NCBI GenBank assembly: GCA_007745635.1
Contig: CP036272.1
Location: 6,997,566 to 7,061,565, forward strand
Direction: 5' to 3'
DNA from: Stieleria bergensis
GTDB taxonomy: Bacteria; Planctomycetota; Planctomycetia; Pirellulales; Pirellulaceae
Length of the DNA stretch: 64,000 bases
This document shows, piece by piece, positions 47,570 through 56,790 of the stretch. Below the pieces are notes generated by a model. It made no database searches. It was not told the DNA's origin and was given only the letters and a program-made list of their open reading frames with translations. Both the position numbers and the translations under genes were made by a program. Positions within the stretch are counted from its first letter, which is position 1. Every line of letters starts with the position of its first letter.

Positions 47570-49417
47570 TCAGTCAACGGCGAGGACAACTGCGTGATTG
47601 GGCGACAAGCAAAGCGTGTCACCCTTAACGGAGTGACCACGCGAATCCATGATCACACGGCCTTCAAACGGCATCTGAAGATCCTCGGTCATTGAAGGGT
47701 CACAGAGACGCACCCGTACACTGATGCTGGATGCCTCGCGATGGTAATCCAGCCGGTACAGACCCACCTCGGGATCACACGCAACGGTCAGATTTGCATC
47801 ACAGAACAGACCACTTTCCTGGGACTGCTTACGAACCGCAATCAGTTGCCGATACCAGGCCAACGTTTCTGAGTTGCCCGCGGTGACCGGCCCGATCTTG
47901 GCTTGATGAAACGCAGCCGGATCGGTCGGCAAGACGCCTTGGTCCCAGCTGTGATGCGGGTACTCGCGTTTGCGTCCATCGATCACACATTGCCGCAAGA
48001 AGGGATCAGAGAAATCAACGAAGAAACAAAACGGATTCGGTGATGCGAATTCCTCGCCCATGAACAGCATTGGAATGGCTGGCCCCAGCAGCATCAAAGC
48101 CGCCGCGGCGCGTTGCACATCGTCGTCAGCCCATTGGTGCATGCGAACACCCAATGGATGGTTGCCGATAAAGTCATGATTCTGAATGCTGTAAATCAGA
48201 CCGTCCGAAGGAACGCGCGGTTGGTTTTCTGCTGGCTGATCGCTTTGGCGCTCAGGCTCGCTACGCAGCGTCCCTTGGTAGACATAGCCCCTCGACAAGG
48301 TTTGCACCAAATCACTGGCTCCGTGATAAGGGCGATGACAATGTTGTTGTTCCGGACGCAGGGTTGTAAAAACACTGTGCAGAAAATCGTCGGCCCACAT
48401 GGCGTCAAAACCCACACCGCCTTCGCTGCGGGGAACCAGCATCTCGGGGTCATAGACGTTTGATTCCGCGATCATCAACACTGGGCGTTTGGTTTCGTGC
48501 TTCCAAGCATGAATGGCGTCTGACATCTTGAGCGCCACATGGGTTGGGCTCTCGTCAATCATGCAGTGAATCGCATCGACTCGCAATCCATCGAGGTGAT
48601 ACTCTTCCAACCAGTGCACGGCGTTGGCGATAAAGAACCGACCGACCTGGCGTCCGAGTTCTGGATCATCAAAGTTCGGTGCATCGCCCCAAACGGTTTG
48701 ATGCTTAGATGACAGATACGGGCCGAACTCGTTCAAGTAATTGCCTTCCGGTCCCAAATGGTTGTAAACCACGTCAAGGATCACCGCCAAGCCGGCTTGA
48801 TGAGCGGCGTCGACCAAGCGTCGGAAATCGGCGGGCGTTCCATAGGCTGCCATGGGAGCGAACAAGTCGACCCCATCGTAGCCCCAGTTCCAACGCCCAG
48901 CGGAAGCCGCCACGGGCATCAACTCAATCGCTGTCACGCCCAGCTCGACAAGCTCCGGCAATCGCTTGATCGCCGCCAGGAATGTGCCCTGTTCGGTGAA
49001 CGCACCGAGATGCAATTCGTAGATGATTAAGTCCTCGCGAGACACGCCTTGCCAGCTCTGATCCGTCCACTGAAAAGCCGGGTCAACGACTTCGCTGGGG
49101 CCATGGACGCCAAGCGGTTGAGAGCGTGAAGCCGGATCAGGCCGCGGCGCTCGATCATCGACTGAATACTGGTAGTGCGTTCCGGCGGGAGCGTCGATTA
49201 CAAAGGCTTGAAAGTACCCATCGGCGGTGGCTTGCATCGCCAGACGCGTTGCAGTCTGGACCTCGGGATCAAACGTCGTCGCCGCGCCATAGATGAGTGA
49301 AACCGTTTGCGCCCCGGGCGCATAAACGACGAACCGCGTCTGGCCGTCTGACAGTAAGTGGGCGCCTAGGATGCGATGGAGTTGATGGTCTGGATAAAGA
49401 CTCGGTTCTGTGCTCAT
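47570..49417 (-). CDS. treZ: Malto-oligosyltrehalose trehalohydrolase
   Basis: From ATG 49417 the protein has 615 residues, the usual length. The open frame continues upstream to 49948 but overlaps the opposite-strand glycosyltransferase and looks unlike the family. An N-terminal E-set domain (FVVYAPGAQTVSLIYG) precedes the GH13 barrel: DVVYNHLGPEGNYL, catalytic Asp about 281 in LRVDAIHCM, Glu about 318 in MIAESN, and Asp about 415 in QNHDFIGN. The enzyme releases trehalose from maltooligosyltrehalose. No treY or glycogen-debranching partner lies in the window. It is divergent from the glycosyltransferase gene across 110 bp. Confidence 0.93.
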   Translation of the reverse strand: MSTEPSLYPDHQLHRILGAHLLSDGQTRFVVYAPGAQTVSLIYGAATTFDPEVQTATRLAMQATADGYFQAFVIDAPAGTHYQYSVDDRAPRPDPASRSQPLGVHGPSEVVDPAFQWTDQSWQGVSREDLIIYELHLGAFTEQGTFLAAIKRLPELVELGVTAIELMPVAASAGRWNWGYDGVDLFAPMAAYGTPADFRRLVDAAHQAGLAVILDVVYNHLGPEGNYLNEFGPYLSSKHQTVWGDAPNFDDPELGRQVGRFFIANAVHWLEEYHLDGLRVDAIHCMIDESPTHVALKMSDAIHAWKHETKRPVLMIAESNVYDPEMLVPRSEGGVGFDAMWADDFLHSVFTTLRPEQQHCHRPYHGASDLVQTLSRGYVYQGTLRSEPERQSDQPAENQPRVPSDGLIYSIQNHDFIGNHPLGVRMHQWADDDVQRAAAALMLLGPAIPMLFMGEEFASPNPFCFFVDFSDPFLRQCVIDGRKREYPHHSWDQGVLPTDPAAFHQAKIGPVTAGNSETLAWYRQLIAVRKQSQESGLFCDANLTVACDPEVGLYRLDYHREASSISVRVRLCDPSMTEDLQMPFEGRVIMDSRGHSVKGDTLCLSPNHAVVLAVD

Positions 49418-49527
49418 GATGGACTCAGTCGGGGTGCAGCAACGCGTATTGGGGCTTATGATGACAGGTTCACTGATCATCGCCACCCCATCTTTAGGCT
49501 CAAAACGTTCCTTGAGACAGCTTGTTG

Positions 49528-50757
49528 ATGCCAACCTCTGATTCAACTGCCGACATCGCTTCGACTTCCTCACCACCGACTCGTGTGCTCTTGATGGCCG
49601 GTTCGATGGAAGGTGGCGGCAGTGAGCGGCAGGTGTTGCTATTGGCAAAGCATCTTGACCGCAGTCGCTTTGAACCACACTTGTATCTTTCGAATCGATC
49701 AGGGAAGTTCCTGGATCAAGTCCCTGATGATGTACCGATTCACGCCTTCGATCAACAGCCGCAGAAACGGATCTTCTTTGAACGGATTCCAGGGCAGGCC
49801 TTACGCCGCCAAGCCAGTTTTCTGGCCTCGGTGGTAGCGGCGCAACAGATCCAGGTGCTGTACGATCGGACGTTTCATATGTCGATGCTGGCCGGGACGT
49901 TGCCCAAAGTGAATTCCGCTTTGGCAGCGAAACTGCACCGAGTGGCAACGATTGTCAGCCTGCCACACCTCGCTGTGCCGATGTTAGAGCCGCGCTACCT
50001 GTGGCTCAAGCGACGTCGCCTGGCGCAGGCATATCGACTGGCTCAATCGGTCGTTGCGGTCAGCCAACAAGCTGCCGCATCCGCAGCGGGCTTCTATAAA
50101 CTGCCGCCGGATTTGGTTCAGGTGATTCGCAATCCCGTCGACCGAGCACAGATTCAGCGAGATGCTGAAGTAGGCTTTGAATTTGATCGCCCCAACCACA
50201 CACATTTGGTCTGCGTCGGACGCATGTCAGAAGAGAAGGGGCACATGGACTTGCTGGCTGCGATTCCCGATGTGATCAAGCAATGGCCTGAGACGCTGCC
50301 AGAACCGATGTTCCATTTCATCGGTGATGGTGAATTGTATGGAACGATTCAACGGCACCTGGACCAACAGCAGCTTTCAGGCGCGGTGCAAATGCCTGGC
50401 AGTGTCGCCAGTGCAGCCCCAATCATCGCGGCCGCCGATGCCGTGATTCTGCCAAGTCGCTTCGAAGGCATGCCAAACGTCGCGTTGGAATCGTTTGCTC
50501 TGGGAACTCCATTGATCGCCACTCGAGCCGGCGGAACACTGGAACTGCAAGGTGATCAGCCGACTGCGTTTTGGGCCAACCCCAAGAATCCAACGTCACT
50601 CAGTCGAGCGATACTAGAGTTTGCCAATCAACCTCATCAGGCCGATCAACACGTGATGGCCGCGATGGCGATCCTGGCCAAGAATCACGACCTGACAAAA
50701 ACTGTCAAGCAGATTGAATCTCTCTTGCAACCAAAGCAACGGCAAGAAGCCCCCTAA
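49528..50757 (+). CDS. GT4-type glycosyltransferase
   Basis: From ATG 49528 the protein has 409 residues; a TTG six bases earlier is in frame. Two Rossmann halves are visible: the acceptor half opens VLLMAGSMEGGGSERQVLLLAKHL, and the nucleotide-sugar half has VCVGRMSEEKGHMDLL, FIGDGELYGTI and the E-x7-E block SRFEGMPNVALESFALGTPLIA. The retaining GT4 family transfers sugars in polysaccharide or glycolipid synthesis. Donor and acceptor are unknown. No polysaccharide cluster surrounds it. It converges with the downstream sulfatase across 15 bp. Confidence 0.93.
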   Translation: MPTSDSTADIASTSSPPTRVLLMAGSMEGGGSERQVLLLAKHLDRSRFEPHLYLSNRSGKFLDQVPDDVPIHAFDQQPQKRIFFERIPGQALRRQASFLASVVAAQQIQVLYDRTFHMSMLAGTLPKVNSALAAKLHRVATIVSLPHLAVPMLEPRYLWLKRRRLAQAYRLAQSVVAVSQQAAASAAGFYKLPPDLVQVIRNPVDRAQIQRDAEVGFEFDRPNHTHLVCVGRMSEEKGHMDLLAAIPDVIKQWPETLPEPMFHFIGDGELYGTIQRHLDQQQLSGAVQMPGSVASAAPIIAAADAVILPSRFEGMPNVALESFALGTPLIATRAGGTLELQGDQPTAFWANPKNPTSLSRAILEFANQPHQADQHVMAAMAILAKNHDLTKTVKQIESLLQPKQRQEAP

Positions 50758-50772
50758 AAACGATCCGCTTCG

Positions 50773-52548
50773 TTAGGGAGCTACGGGCTTCAACGTCACG
50801 CCGCCGCACTGAATCATCGGGCCCGCTTGCTGCCGCTTCAAACTTAACTCCACTGATCCTGCAGTGAGTTCAACCGTCCCCAGCGAATGAGTCTTGAAGT
50901 CCAACATCCAGCGGGGCGTTGACGTGGAATCCAAATCGGGACGCTTCACTAACTTGTTGGAACAACGTGGCACCTGGCTGGACACTGATTGATGACCGAT
51001 CGTTGCCGTCACGTTGACATCATCGCTGTCGCAAACCGAGTGCAGCCAAACTTCATAACGTCCGGGGTCTTGGACCGCGATGCGCCAAACCAGGCGATCA
51101 TCGGCCTCTGTCCAGTTGTCTACCCAACCATGCGCCCAACTAATGCCGTACGCAAAGCCCGGTTTTCCATGCAACACGGCTTCAACCGAAGGAATGTAGG
51201 TGGGTCGCTGGCTCATCACCGGTACCGCTGAAGGCTGTTGAATCGAGGCTGCAACCTCGGACCAGTAGCGGTCAATCGGGGTTCGCATTTGCGCGACGCG
51301 TTCCGGCATTTGCTTGGCCAAGTCAACCTTCTGTCCGGGATCGGCCAGCAGATCAAAGAGAGCCGGCTTGCCGTTCTCGATTGTCAATCGAAACTGATTG
51401 TCACGTGCCGCTGCGCGATGAAACTGCATGCCCGCGTCGGATTGATGGCGAATGGTCAACAAACAGCGATCCTGCAGCGAACCATCATGGCCCTCGGCAA
51501 TCAGGTGCGATAAGTCTTGACCGTCAAGCTCAAGCGAACCAGGCAGATCGACATCACACCAACCGGCCAAGGTTGGCAGCAAATCGATATGCGCTGTGAT
51601 TTGCTGAATCTTGCTGGGTTCAATCCGTTGCGGCCAGCGAATGTAACAGGGCACACGACAGCCACCTTCGTGAACACTGCCTTTCGCACCTCGCATGCCG
51701 CCGTTGTAACGCTTGCCATTGGGTCCATTGTCGGTCAGAAACAGGACGATGGTATTCTTTGCCAGGCCTTGTTGATCCAGCGTCGCTAACAAGCGCCCGA
51801 CATTGGTGTCAATGTTGTCAACCATGGCATAAACCGCGGCAGTCTTTTCAGGAAGCTTGCCGGCCTGGTGATACTTTTCAAACAGCGGCTGTGGAACTTG
51901 AAATGGACCGTGAGGAGCATTAAACGGGACATAACACAGGAAAGGTCGATCCGCTGATTGCTGGATAAATTCAATCGCAGCATCGGTGATTACATCAGTG
52001 ATATAACCTTTGGTAGCGACCGATTTTCCATTTCGTTCCAGCAGTGGATCGTCATACAAGTTGAAGTGGCCGCCACAGAAACCAAAGAACTCTTCAAATC
52101 CTTGCCCATTGGGATGCATCGGCATTTGGGCCCCGTTATGCCATTTGCCAAAACAGCCCGTGCGGTAGCCAGCGGCAGCGAACAGTTCCGCGATGGTTTG
52201 TTCTTCCGCCCGCAACACTTCGCGGCGACGGGTGACGCCAGAAACCCCACCGCGTTCAGGGTATCGTCCAGTTAACAGTGCAGCCCGCGTGGGTGCGCAA
52301 ACCGGTGAGACATAAAAGCGATCCAGACAAACACTTTGGCTGGCCAGCTGATCAAGCACAGGAGTCTCAATCAAAGGATTTTGATGACAGCCTAGATCTC
52401 CCCAACCTTGATCATCGGTCATGATCAAGAGCACGTTGGGAGGCGCGGCGTTGACGGTGGCTTTGTTCAAACCAATCACACACACAACCAGCAGACAAGC
52501 GACCAAGCGTGTAAAGTACATTGACATTAACGGCAGCAGTGACATCAT
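50773..52548 (-). CDS. Formylglycine sulfatase (arylsulfatase type)
   Basis: From ATG 52548 the protein has 591 residues; neighbouring TTG and ATG codons make the exact start uncertain by a few residues. A hydrophobic signal covers about 13-34. The core has metal-binding DDQ (45-47) in LLIMTDDQGWGD, the C84-A-P-T-R88 formylglycine signature and GCFGKWHNG, then TDNGPNGKRYNGGMRG. A C-terminal beta-rich module (about 455-590, YEVWLHSVCDSDDVNV) resembles the one in the sulfatase-phosphatase fusion. It is secreted and acts on sulfated sugars of unknown identity; maturation needs a formylglycine-generating enzyme not seen here. Confidence 0.95.
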   Translation of the reverse strand: MMSLLPLMSMYFTRLVACLLVVCVIGLNKATVNAAPPNVLLIMTDDQGWGDLGCHQNPLIETPVLDQLASQSVCLDRFYVSPVCAPTRAALLTGRYPERGGVSGVTRRREVLRAEEQTIAELFAAAGYRTGCFGKWHNGAQMPMHPNGQGFEEFFGFCGGHFNLYDDPLLERNGKSVATKGYITDVITDAAIEFIQQSADRPFLCYVPFNAPHGPFQVPQPLFEKYHQAGKLPEKTAAVYAMVDNIDTNVGRLLATLDQQGLAKNTIVLFLTDNGPNGKRYNGGMRGAKGSVHEGGCRVPCYIRWPQRIEPSKIQQITAHIDLLPTLAGWCDVDLPGSLELDGQDLSHLIAEGHDGSLQDRCLLTIRHQSDAGMQFHRAAARDNQFRLTIENGKPALFDLLADPGQKVDLAKQMPERVAQMRTPIDRYWSEVAASIQQPSAVPVMSQRPTYIPSVEAVLHGKPGFAYGISWAHGWVDNWTEADDRLVWRIAVQDPGRYEVWLHSVCDSDDVNVTATIGHQSVSSQVPRCSNKLVKRPDLDSTSTPRWMLDFKTHSLGTVELTAGSVELSLKRQQAGPMIQCGGVTLKPVAP

Positions 52549-52673
52549 ACAGAGCAATCCCAGAGACGAGTCAGCGACAGAGCCCGGCAGTATAGTTCAT
52601 CCGACAGCGGAGAGCGACTGCGGCGAATCACAGCGTTGATTGCTAAGCTTTCAAAGCGGCAATCAGAGAAGGC

Positions 52674-54080
52674 TTACTTGCCGATGCAGAATCGGCTGAA
52701 GACACGATCAAGAATATCGTCGTTGTAAACAGCGCCCGTGACTTCGCCTAATGCGGCGGCCGCGAGCCGCAGTTCGCTGCACACATATTCGTGACCATCC
52801 TGGCCCCGAACCAAATGGATCGCCGTGTCGATCGCGACTTGAGCCGCGGCCAACGAATCCCCACAACGAGCCGCGGTGGAAGCCACAGCGTTGCCAGAAC
52901 TCGCGTCCAGTTTCTCAATCGCTTGCTGAATCAAGCCTCGTAAGTGATCGACACCAAGCCCAGACTGTGAACTGGTCACCGTCCAGTGTTGATCCTGTTC
53001 AAGCGAGTAGAGCTCGGTGGCGCTCAGCAAGTCACCTTTAGTCGCGACCCATAAATCAATCGACGAACGGCGTTTCTCGGCAGCCAGTTCCGTCAGGCGA
53101 TCAACAATCGCTTGTCGATCTGGATCCTGCCAGTCAACACACCACAACCGAATCTGGGCATCACTACCGGCGCGGGCGGCATGTCGCTGTGCTTGCTGAG
53201 CGATTTGCTGTTCAGCGGATTCGCCTTCCACCGATTCGATCCCAGCGGTATCGACCAACGTGACGTCATAAGGGCCCACCGTCGTCGACACGGCCACCAC
53301 ATCGCGTGTCGTCCCAGCAACGTCGGCCACGATGGCGACTTCCTGGTCGGCCAAGGCGTTGATCAAACGGCTCTTGCCGGCATTGGGAAGCCCTCGCAAG
53401 GCGACCGTCCAGCTGGCCACCGCCCGCCCCCGCGAGGTGAGCTGCTGCTGAGTTGACTGCACGGCATCCTTCACCACCAGCAGGCGACTCACAAGATCGT
53501 GATCGCTGATGAACTGAATGTCCTCATCAACGAAGTCCAATCCCGCTTCGACGTCCGCCATCAAATCCAAGAGCTCACTCCGCAGCGATTCAATGGGCTG
53601 AGACAAGTTACCAGCTAATTGCCGCAACGCATGATCCAACGATTGTCGCCCTTCAGCATCAATCACACCCAACACCGCTTCGGCCTGCGTCAAGTCAAGT
53701 CGACCGGCCAAAAAGGCCCGCAACGTGAACTCGCCCGGCCGCGCGGCGCGACAACCTTTTCGAGTTGCTTGTTGAACAACAGCCTGCAGAATGGGCAACG
53801 AACCGATGGTATGGATTTCCATCGAGGGTTGCCCGGTGTAACTTCGCCCCGTCGGCCAAAGCAGAGCCTGAACGGGCAGCGATCCTAATGGCGCACCGAG
53901 ATCAATTTCAGCATCAACCTGATGAGCGAGGCGCTCGTTGGTCGGCTGCACCCCCAAGACCCGCGCGACGTGCATGGATTGCGGGCCACTGATGCGCACC
54001 GCTCCACGCACAGCAGGCGAGGAAGGCGTACCGATCGCGACGATGGTATCGTCAACATCAAGGACATTGGAAAGCGGCAT
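52674..54080 (-). CDS. mnmE: tRNA modification GTPase MnmE
   Basis: The 468-residue GTPase works with MnmG to install carboxymethylaminomethyl groups on uridine 34 of certain tRNAs. It starts with a tetrahydrofolate-binding domain (DTIVAIGTPSSPAVRGAVRISG). The helical segment contains GEFTLRAFLAGRLDLTQAEAV, and the G domain has GLPNAGKS (230-237), AGTTRD (255-260) and VDTAG. It ends with FCIGK (464-468), whose cysteine is essential in the family. In place of the common GxPNAGKSSL it reads GLPNAGKSRL, still a valid loop. The gene starts 8 bp after dsbD and is probably translated from its transcript. Confidence 0.95.
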   Translation of the reverse strand: MPLSNVLDVDDTIVAIGTPSSPAVRGAVRISGPQSMHVARVLGVQPTNERLAHQVDAEIDLGAPLGSLPVQALLWPTGRSYTGQPSMEIHTIGSLPILQAVVQQATRKGCRAARPGEFTLRAFLAGRLDLTQAEAVLGVIDAEGRQSLDHALRQLAGNLSQPIESLRSELLDLMADVEAGLDFVDEDIQFISDHDLVSRLLVVKDAVQSTQQQLTSRGRAVASWTVALRGLPNAGKSRLINALADQEVAIVADVAGTTRDVVAVSTTVGPYDVTLVDTAGIESVEGESAEQQIAQQAQRHAARAGSDAQIRLWCVDWQDPDRQAIVDRLTELAAEKRRSSIDLWVATKGDLLSATELYSLEQDQHWTVTSSQSGLGVDHLRGLIQQAIEKLDASSGNAVASTAARCGDSLAAAQVAIDTAIHLVRGQDGHEYVCSELRLAAAALGEVTGAVYNDDILDRVFSRFCIGK

Positions 54081-54088
54081 AGGGACCG

Positions 54089-56707
54089 TTAGCGCTGCAT
54101 GGCTGGCGTCGCTGGCAATGCCGATGTCAACGACTTCGCTGACGAACGACTGGCCTTGGAAAGACTTGGTCCCGCTTGCTCCAATGCGTCAAGCACCTGC
54201 CCTTGGGTGAGCGTCTCTGGCAAAACAATCGGTTGATTGGGACTGCCACCAGGGTAGATCGCCAGCAAGGGAATGCCTTTCTTCCTGAGTTCATCCAGCT
54301 TGTTGGTGATCTCTGGATCAAAATCGGTGTAGTCAGCCAGCATCGCCACGCCCCCAAGTTCACGAAGCTTTGCCCCGGTCGCGTTGGTGTCGACAGCGAT
54401 CAGGCTATTCACTTTACAAGACGCACACCAGTCGGCGGTGAAATCCAGCATGACGGTCGTTCCTTGGGCTTGCAACTCCTGCAATCGTGCTTCGCTATAG
54501 GCCTCCCACTTGACGGGCTCTCGATGCAGCACGAAAAAGGTCATCCCACTGATAACAACGGCTGAGGTGACGCCGATCGTCCACGCTCGCAACTGTTTGC
54601 CAAAGGACATATAAGGTGGCGTCTTACCAACCACCCACAGACCAAACCAAACACCGATCAAACTGATGAACACCCAGACTTGTTCTGTTTCATTAAAGCT
54701 GATGAAGAAAAAGGCGACAGTTCCCAAGAACAGAAACGCCATGAACTCCTTCAGCGTCTCCATCCACTTACCAGGCTTAGGCACATAATTCATCAAACTG
54801 GGGAAGGCCGCCAACAAGATGTACGGCAAAGCCATGCCAACACCCACGGCCATCACCAAAGTCACCGATTGGACAACCGGCAGATCAACGGTGGCCGCCA
54901 GTGCCGTCCCCATAAACGGACCTGTGCATGGCGTCGCTAGGATGGTCGCGAAAATACCAGTGAAGAACGCCCCGACCAGCCCTTGTTGGTCTTGCAGCTC
55001 TTGTGACGCTTGAGACGACGCAAACTTTGGCGTGGGCAGTTCCCAAACACCGAGCGAAGAGAGCGCCATCGCGAAGACCAAAATCGTCAACGCAAACCGG
55101 ACGGGCATCAGCGTCATGTGATCGCCCCACACCAAACCAACACCACCTACCAGCACGGCAAACACGGCAAAGGCAGCCAGGATCCCTGCCACGTAGGCGA
55201 GGTTCAATAGGATGACTCGGCTGCGTGCTTCACCAGCTTGCTTCACGAAGCTCATGACTTTCAAGCCAATCACAGGCAAAACACAGGGCATCAAGTTCAG
55301 AATCACGCCACCGCCGACGGCCAAGAACAACAACCAAGCGAATCCTGACTTTGCCGGATCGCTTCCCTCGCTAACGGGAGCGGCTTCTGAGTCATCGTCC
55401 TCGACGAAAGGGTTGTCTTCAACAGCGCCCTCATTTTTGGCATCGTCGGTTGGAGCCGCAGCGCCAGGTATCTGGCTCACCGCAGAGTCGGGTGCCGTGT
55501 CAACATTCGGGTTGCCCACGCCGGTGGTTGACGCCAGCTTGTCGACCCATTTGATCTTGGCAGCGTTGTCCATCGCATCAGCACGGAAGCCATGTTCCAT
55601 GTGGACTGCTTTGAACTGCGTTTGCGTTGTTGAACCCGCTTGGACCGTGGTCGAAAAGTACATGGCCATGGGACGCAGGCAAGATGAATTCGTGCAAGCC
55701 TGGTACACGATCATGCCTTCGATAGTGTACTGCTGATCGATCGCATCTTCAGGAACCCGAATCGGCAGCTTCCAGGTGACTTTGCCTTCGTAATAGTTTG
55801 TTCCCAACGTATCGGATTTCTGTAGATTTCCGTCAGCAACAGGAGCACCAATTTTGACGCCCTGTTTCTTGATCACAACAAAGTTGGTTGCGCTTTTGCT
55901 GTCGTCAATCGCCTCTTTATAAACGTGCATTGGCGATTCTGGGATCGCTTGAAAGACCAAGTATCCAGTGTCACCTGGTGCCAGGATCGACGTCACACCC
56001 GCATGCCACTTGACGGGATAGTCTTTGTCTTGAAACGGTGTCGCGCCGGCAAACGGATCACCGGTTTTCATCGATGGCTGCTGCTTGACACTCAACAAGG
56101 CATCCATCGCAGGCGATGGTGAGTTGACGACAGGCGATGGACTACCCGAGTCAACCGCAACGGCCATGATCGTTTCGCGAACCGGCTGGCATTGCTGGGC
56201 TTGGCAAACCAAGCCAGTGACGCTCACTTCTAACTCACCACCAAATCCGGTGGGCACGCGAATCGGCGCCGTCCATGTTACTGACTTGGAATAGTCCTCG
56301 ATCTCAACGCCAGGGAACTCATCTTTAAAGCTTTTCTGTGGCGGACGATCTGGCTTGAATGCGCCTGCCACTTCAACCCCTTTCGGCGCGGTCACATTGA
56401 TCTTCGTCGGCAATGGCCCCCCCTTGCCTTGGGTGATCGAATAAATGTGCCACTGACCGCCCAAGGTCGCGGTGACTGACAACGTGCCATTGCCACCGTT
56501 ATTGGTGTACGTTGCGCTAAGAGCATAAGGCTCCGCCTGCCCGACAGGATCCAATCCAGGCAGTGCCAAAGGATCACCGAATTCAAAGTCCACTTGGGCG
56601 GAAGCTGTCCCCGAAGTGAACAGCCCGGCCAATAAAGCAAAACCGACGAGCATCGTGCGCAACGATACCGCAAGGGCTCGGTCAGTCTTATTGAAGTGTG
56701 ACATCAT
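54089..56707 (-). CDS. dsbD: DsbD-type thiol:disulfide interchange protein
   Basis: From ATG 56707 the protein has about 872 residues; a second ATG three bases on is equally possible. After a signal peptide come two periplasmic beta domains of the DsbC/DsbD-N type (about 45-190 and 215-380) with paired cysteines (LVCQAQQCQP, YQACTNSSCL), then an acidic low-complexity linker (about 400-450). An eight-helix core starts WLLFLAVGGGVILNLMPCVLP (Cys474) with a second cysteine in TPCTGPFMG. The C-terminal thioredoxin domain carries W760-C-A-S-C764. It carries reducing equivalents across the inner membrane. The gene precedes mnmE by 8 bp and follows the APH-like gene by 83 bp. Confidence 0.95.
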   Translation of the reverse strand: MMSHFNKTDRALAVSLRTMLVGFALLAGLFTSGTASAQVDFEFGDPLALPGLDPVGQAEPYALSATYTNNGGNGTLSVTATLGGQWHIYSITQGKGGPLPTKINVTAPKGVEVAGAFKPDRPPQKSFKDEFPGVEIEDYSKSVTWTAPIRVPTGFGGELEVSVTGLVCQAQQCQPVRETIMAVAVDSGSPSPVVNSPSPAMDALLSVKQQPSMKTGDPFAGATPFQDKDYPVKWHAGVTSILAPGDTGYLVFQAIPESPMHVYKEAIDDSKSATNFVVIKKQGVKIGAPVADGNLQKSDTLGTNYYEGKVTWKLPIRVPEDAIDQQYTIEGMIVYQACTNSSCLRPMAMYFSTTVQAGSTTQTQFKAVHMEHGFRADAMDNAAKIKWVDKLASTTGVGNPNVDTAPDSAVSQIPGAAAPTDDAKNEGAVEDNPFVEDDDSEAAPVSEGSDPAKSGFAWLLFLAVGGGVILNLMPCVLPVIGLKVMSFVKQAGEARSRVILLNLAYVAGILAAFAVFAVLVGGVGLVWGDHMTLMPVRFALTILVFAMALSSLGVWELPTPKFASSQASQELQDQQGLVGAFFTGIFATILATPCTGPFMGTALAATVDLPVVQSVTLVMAVGVGMALPYILLAAFPSLMNYVPKPGKWMETLKEFMAFLFLGTVAFFFISFNETEQVWVFISLIGVWFGLWVVGKTPPYMSFGKQLRAWTIGVTSAVVISGMTFFVLHREPVKWEAYSEARLQELQAQGTTVMLDFTADWCASCKVNSLIAVDTNATGAKLRELGGVAMLADYTDFDPEITNKLDELRKKGIPLLAIYPGGSPNQPIVLPETLTQGQVLDALEQAGPSLSKASRSSAKSLTSALPATPAMQR

Positions 56708-56790
56708 TTGTTTCTCGTTTTGGATCGGGCCCAAGGCCCGACGAACTCTCGGGAGAGTGATTCGGCGATCGCCTGCGAACAGGCGCTGTG

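Noticed and set aside
49418-49948. N-terminal extension of treZ by 177 codons
   Set aside because: It overlaps the glycosyltransferase gene on the other strand and shows no TreZ-like sequence; ATG 49417 gives the usual length.
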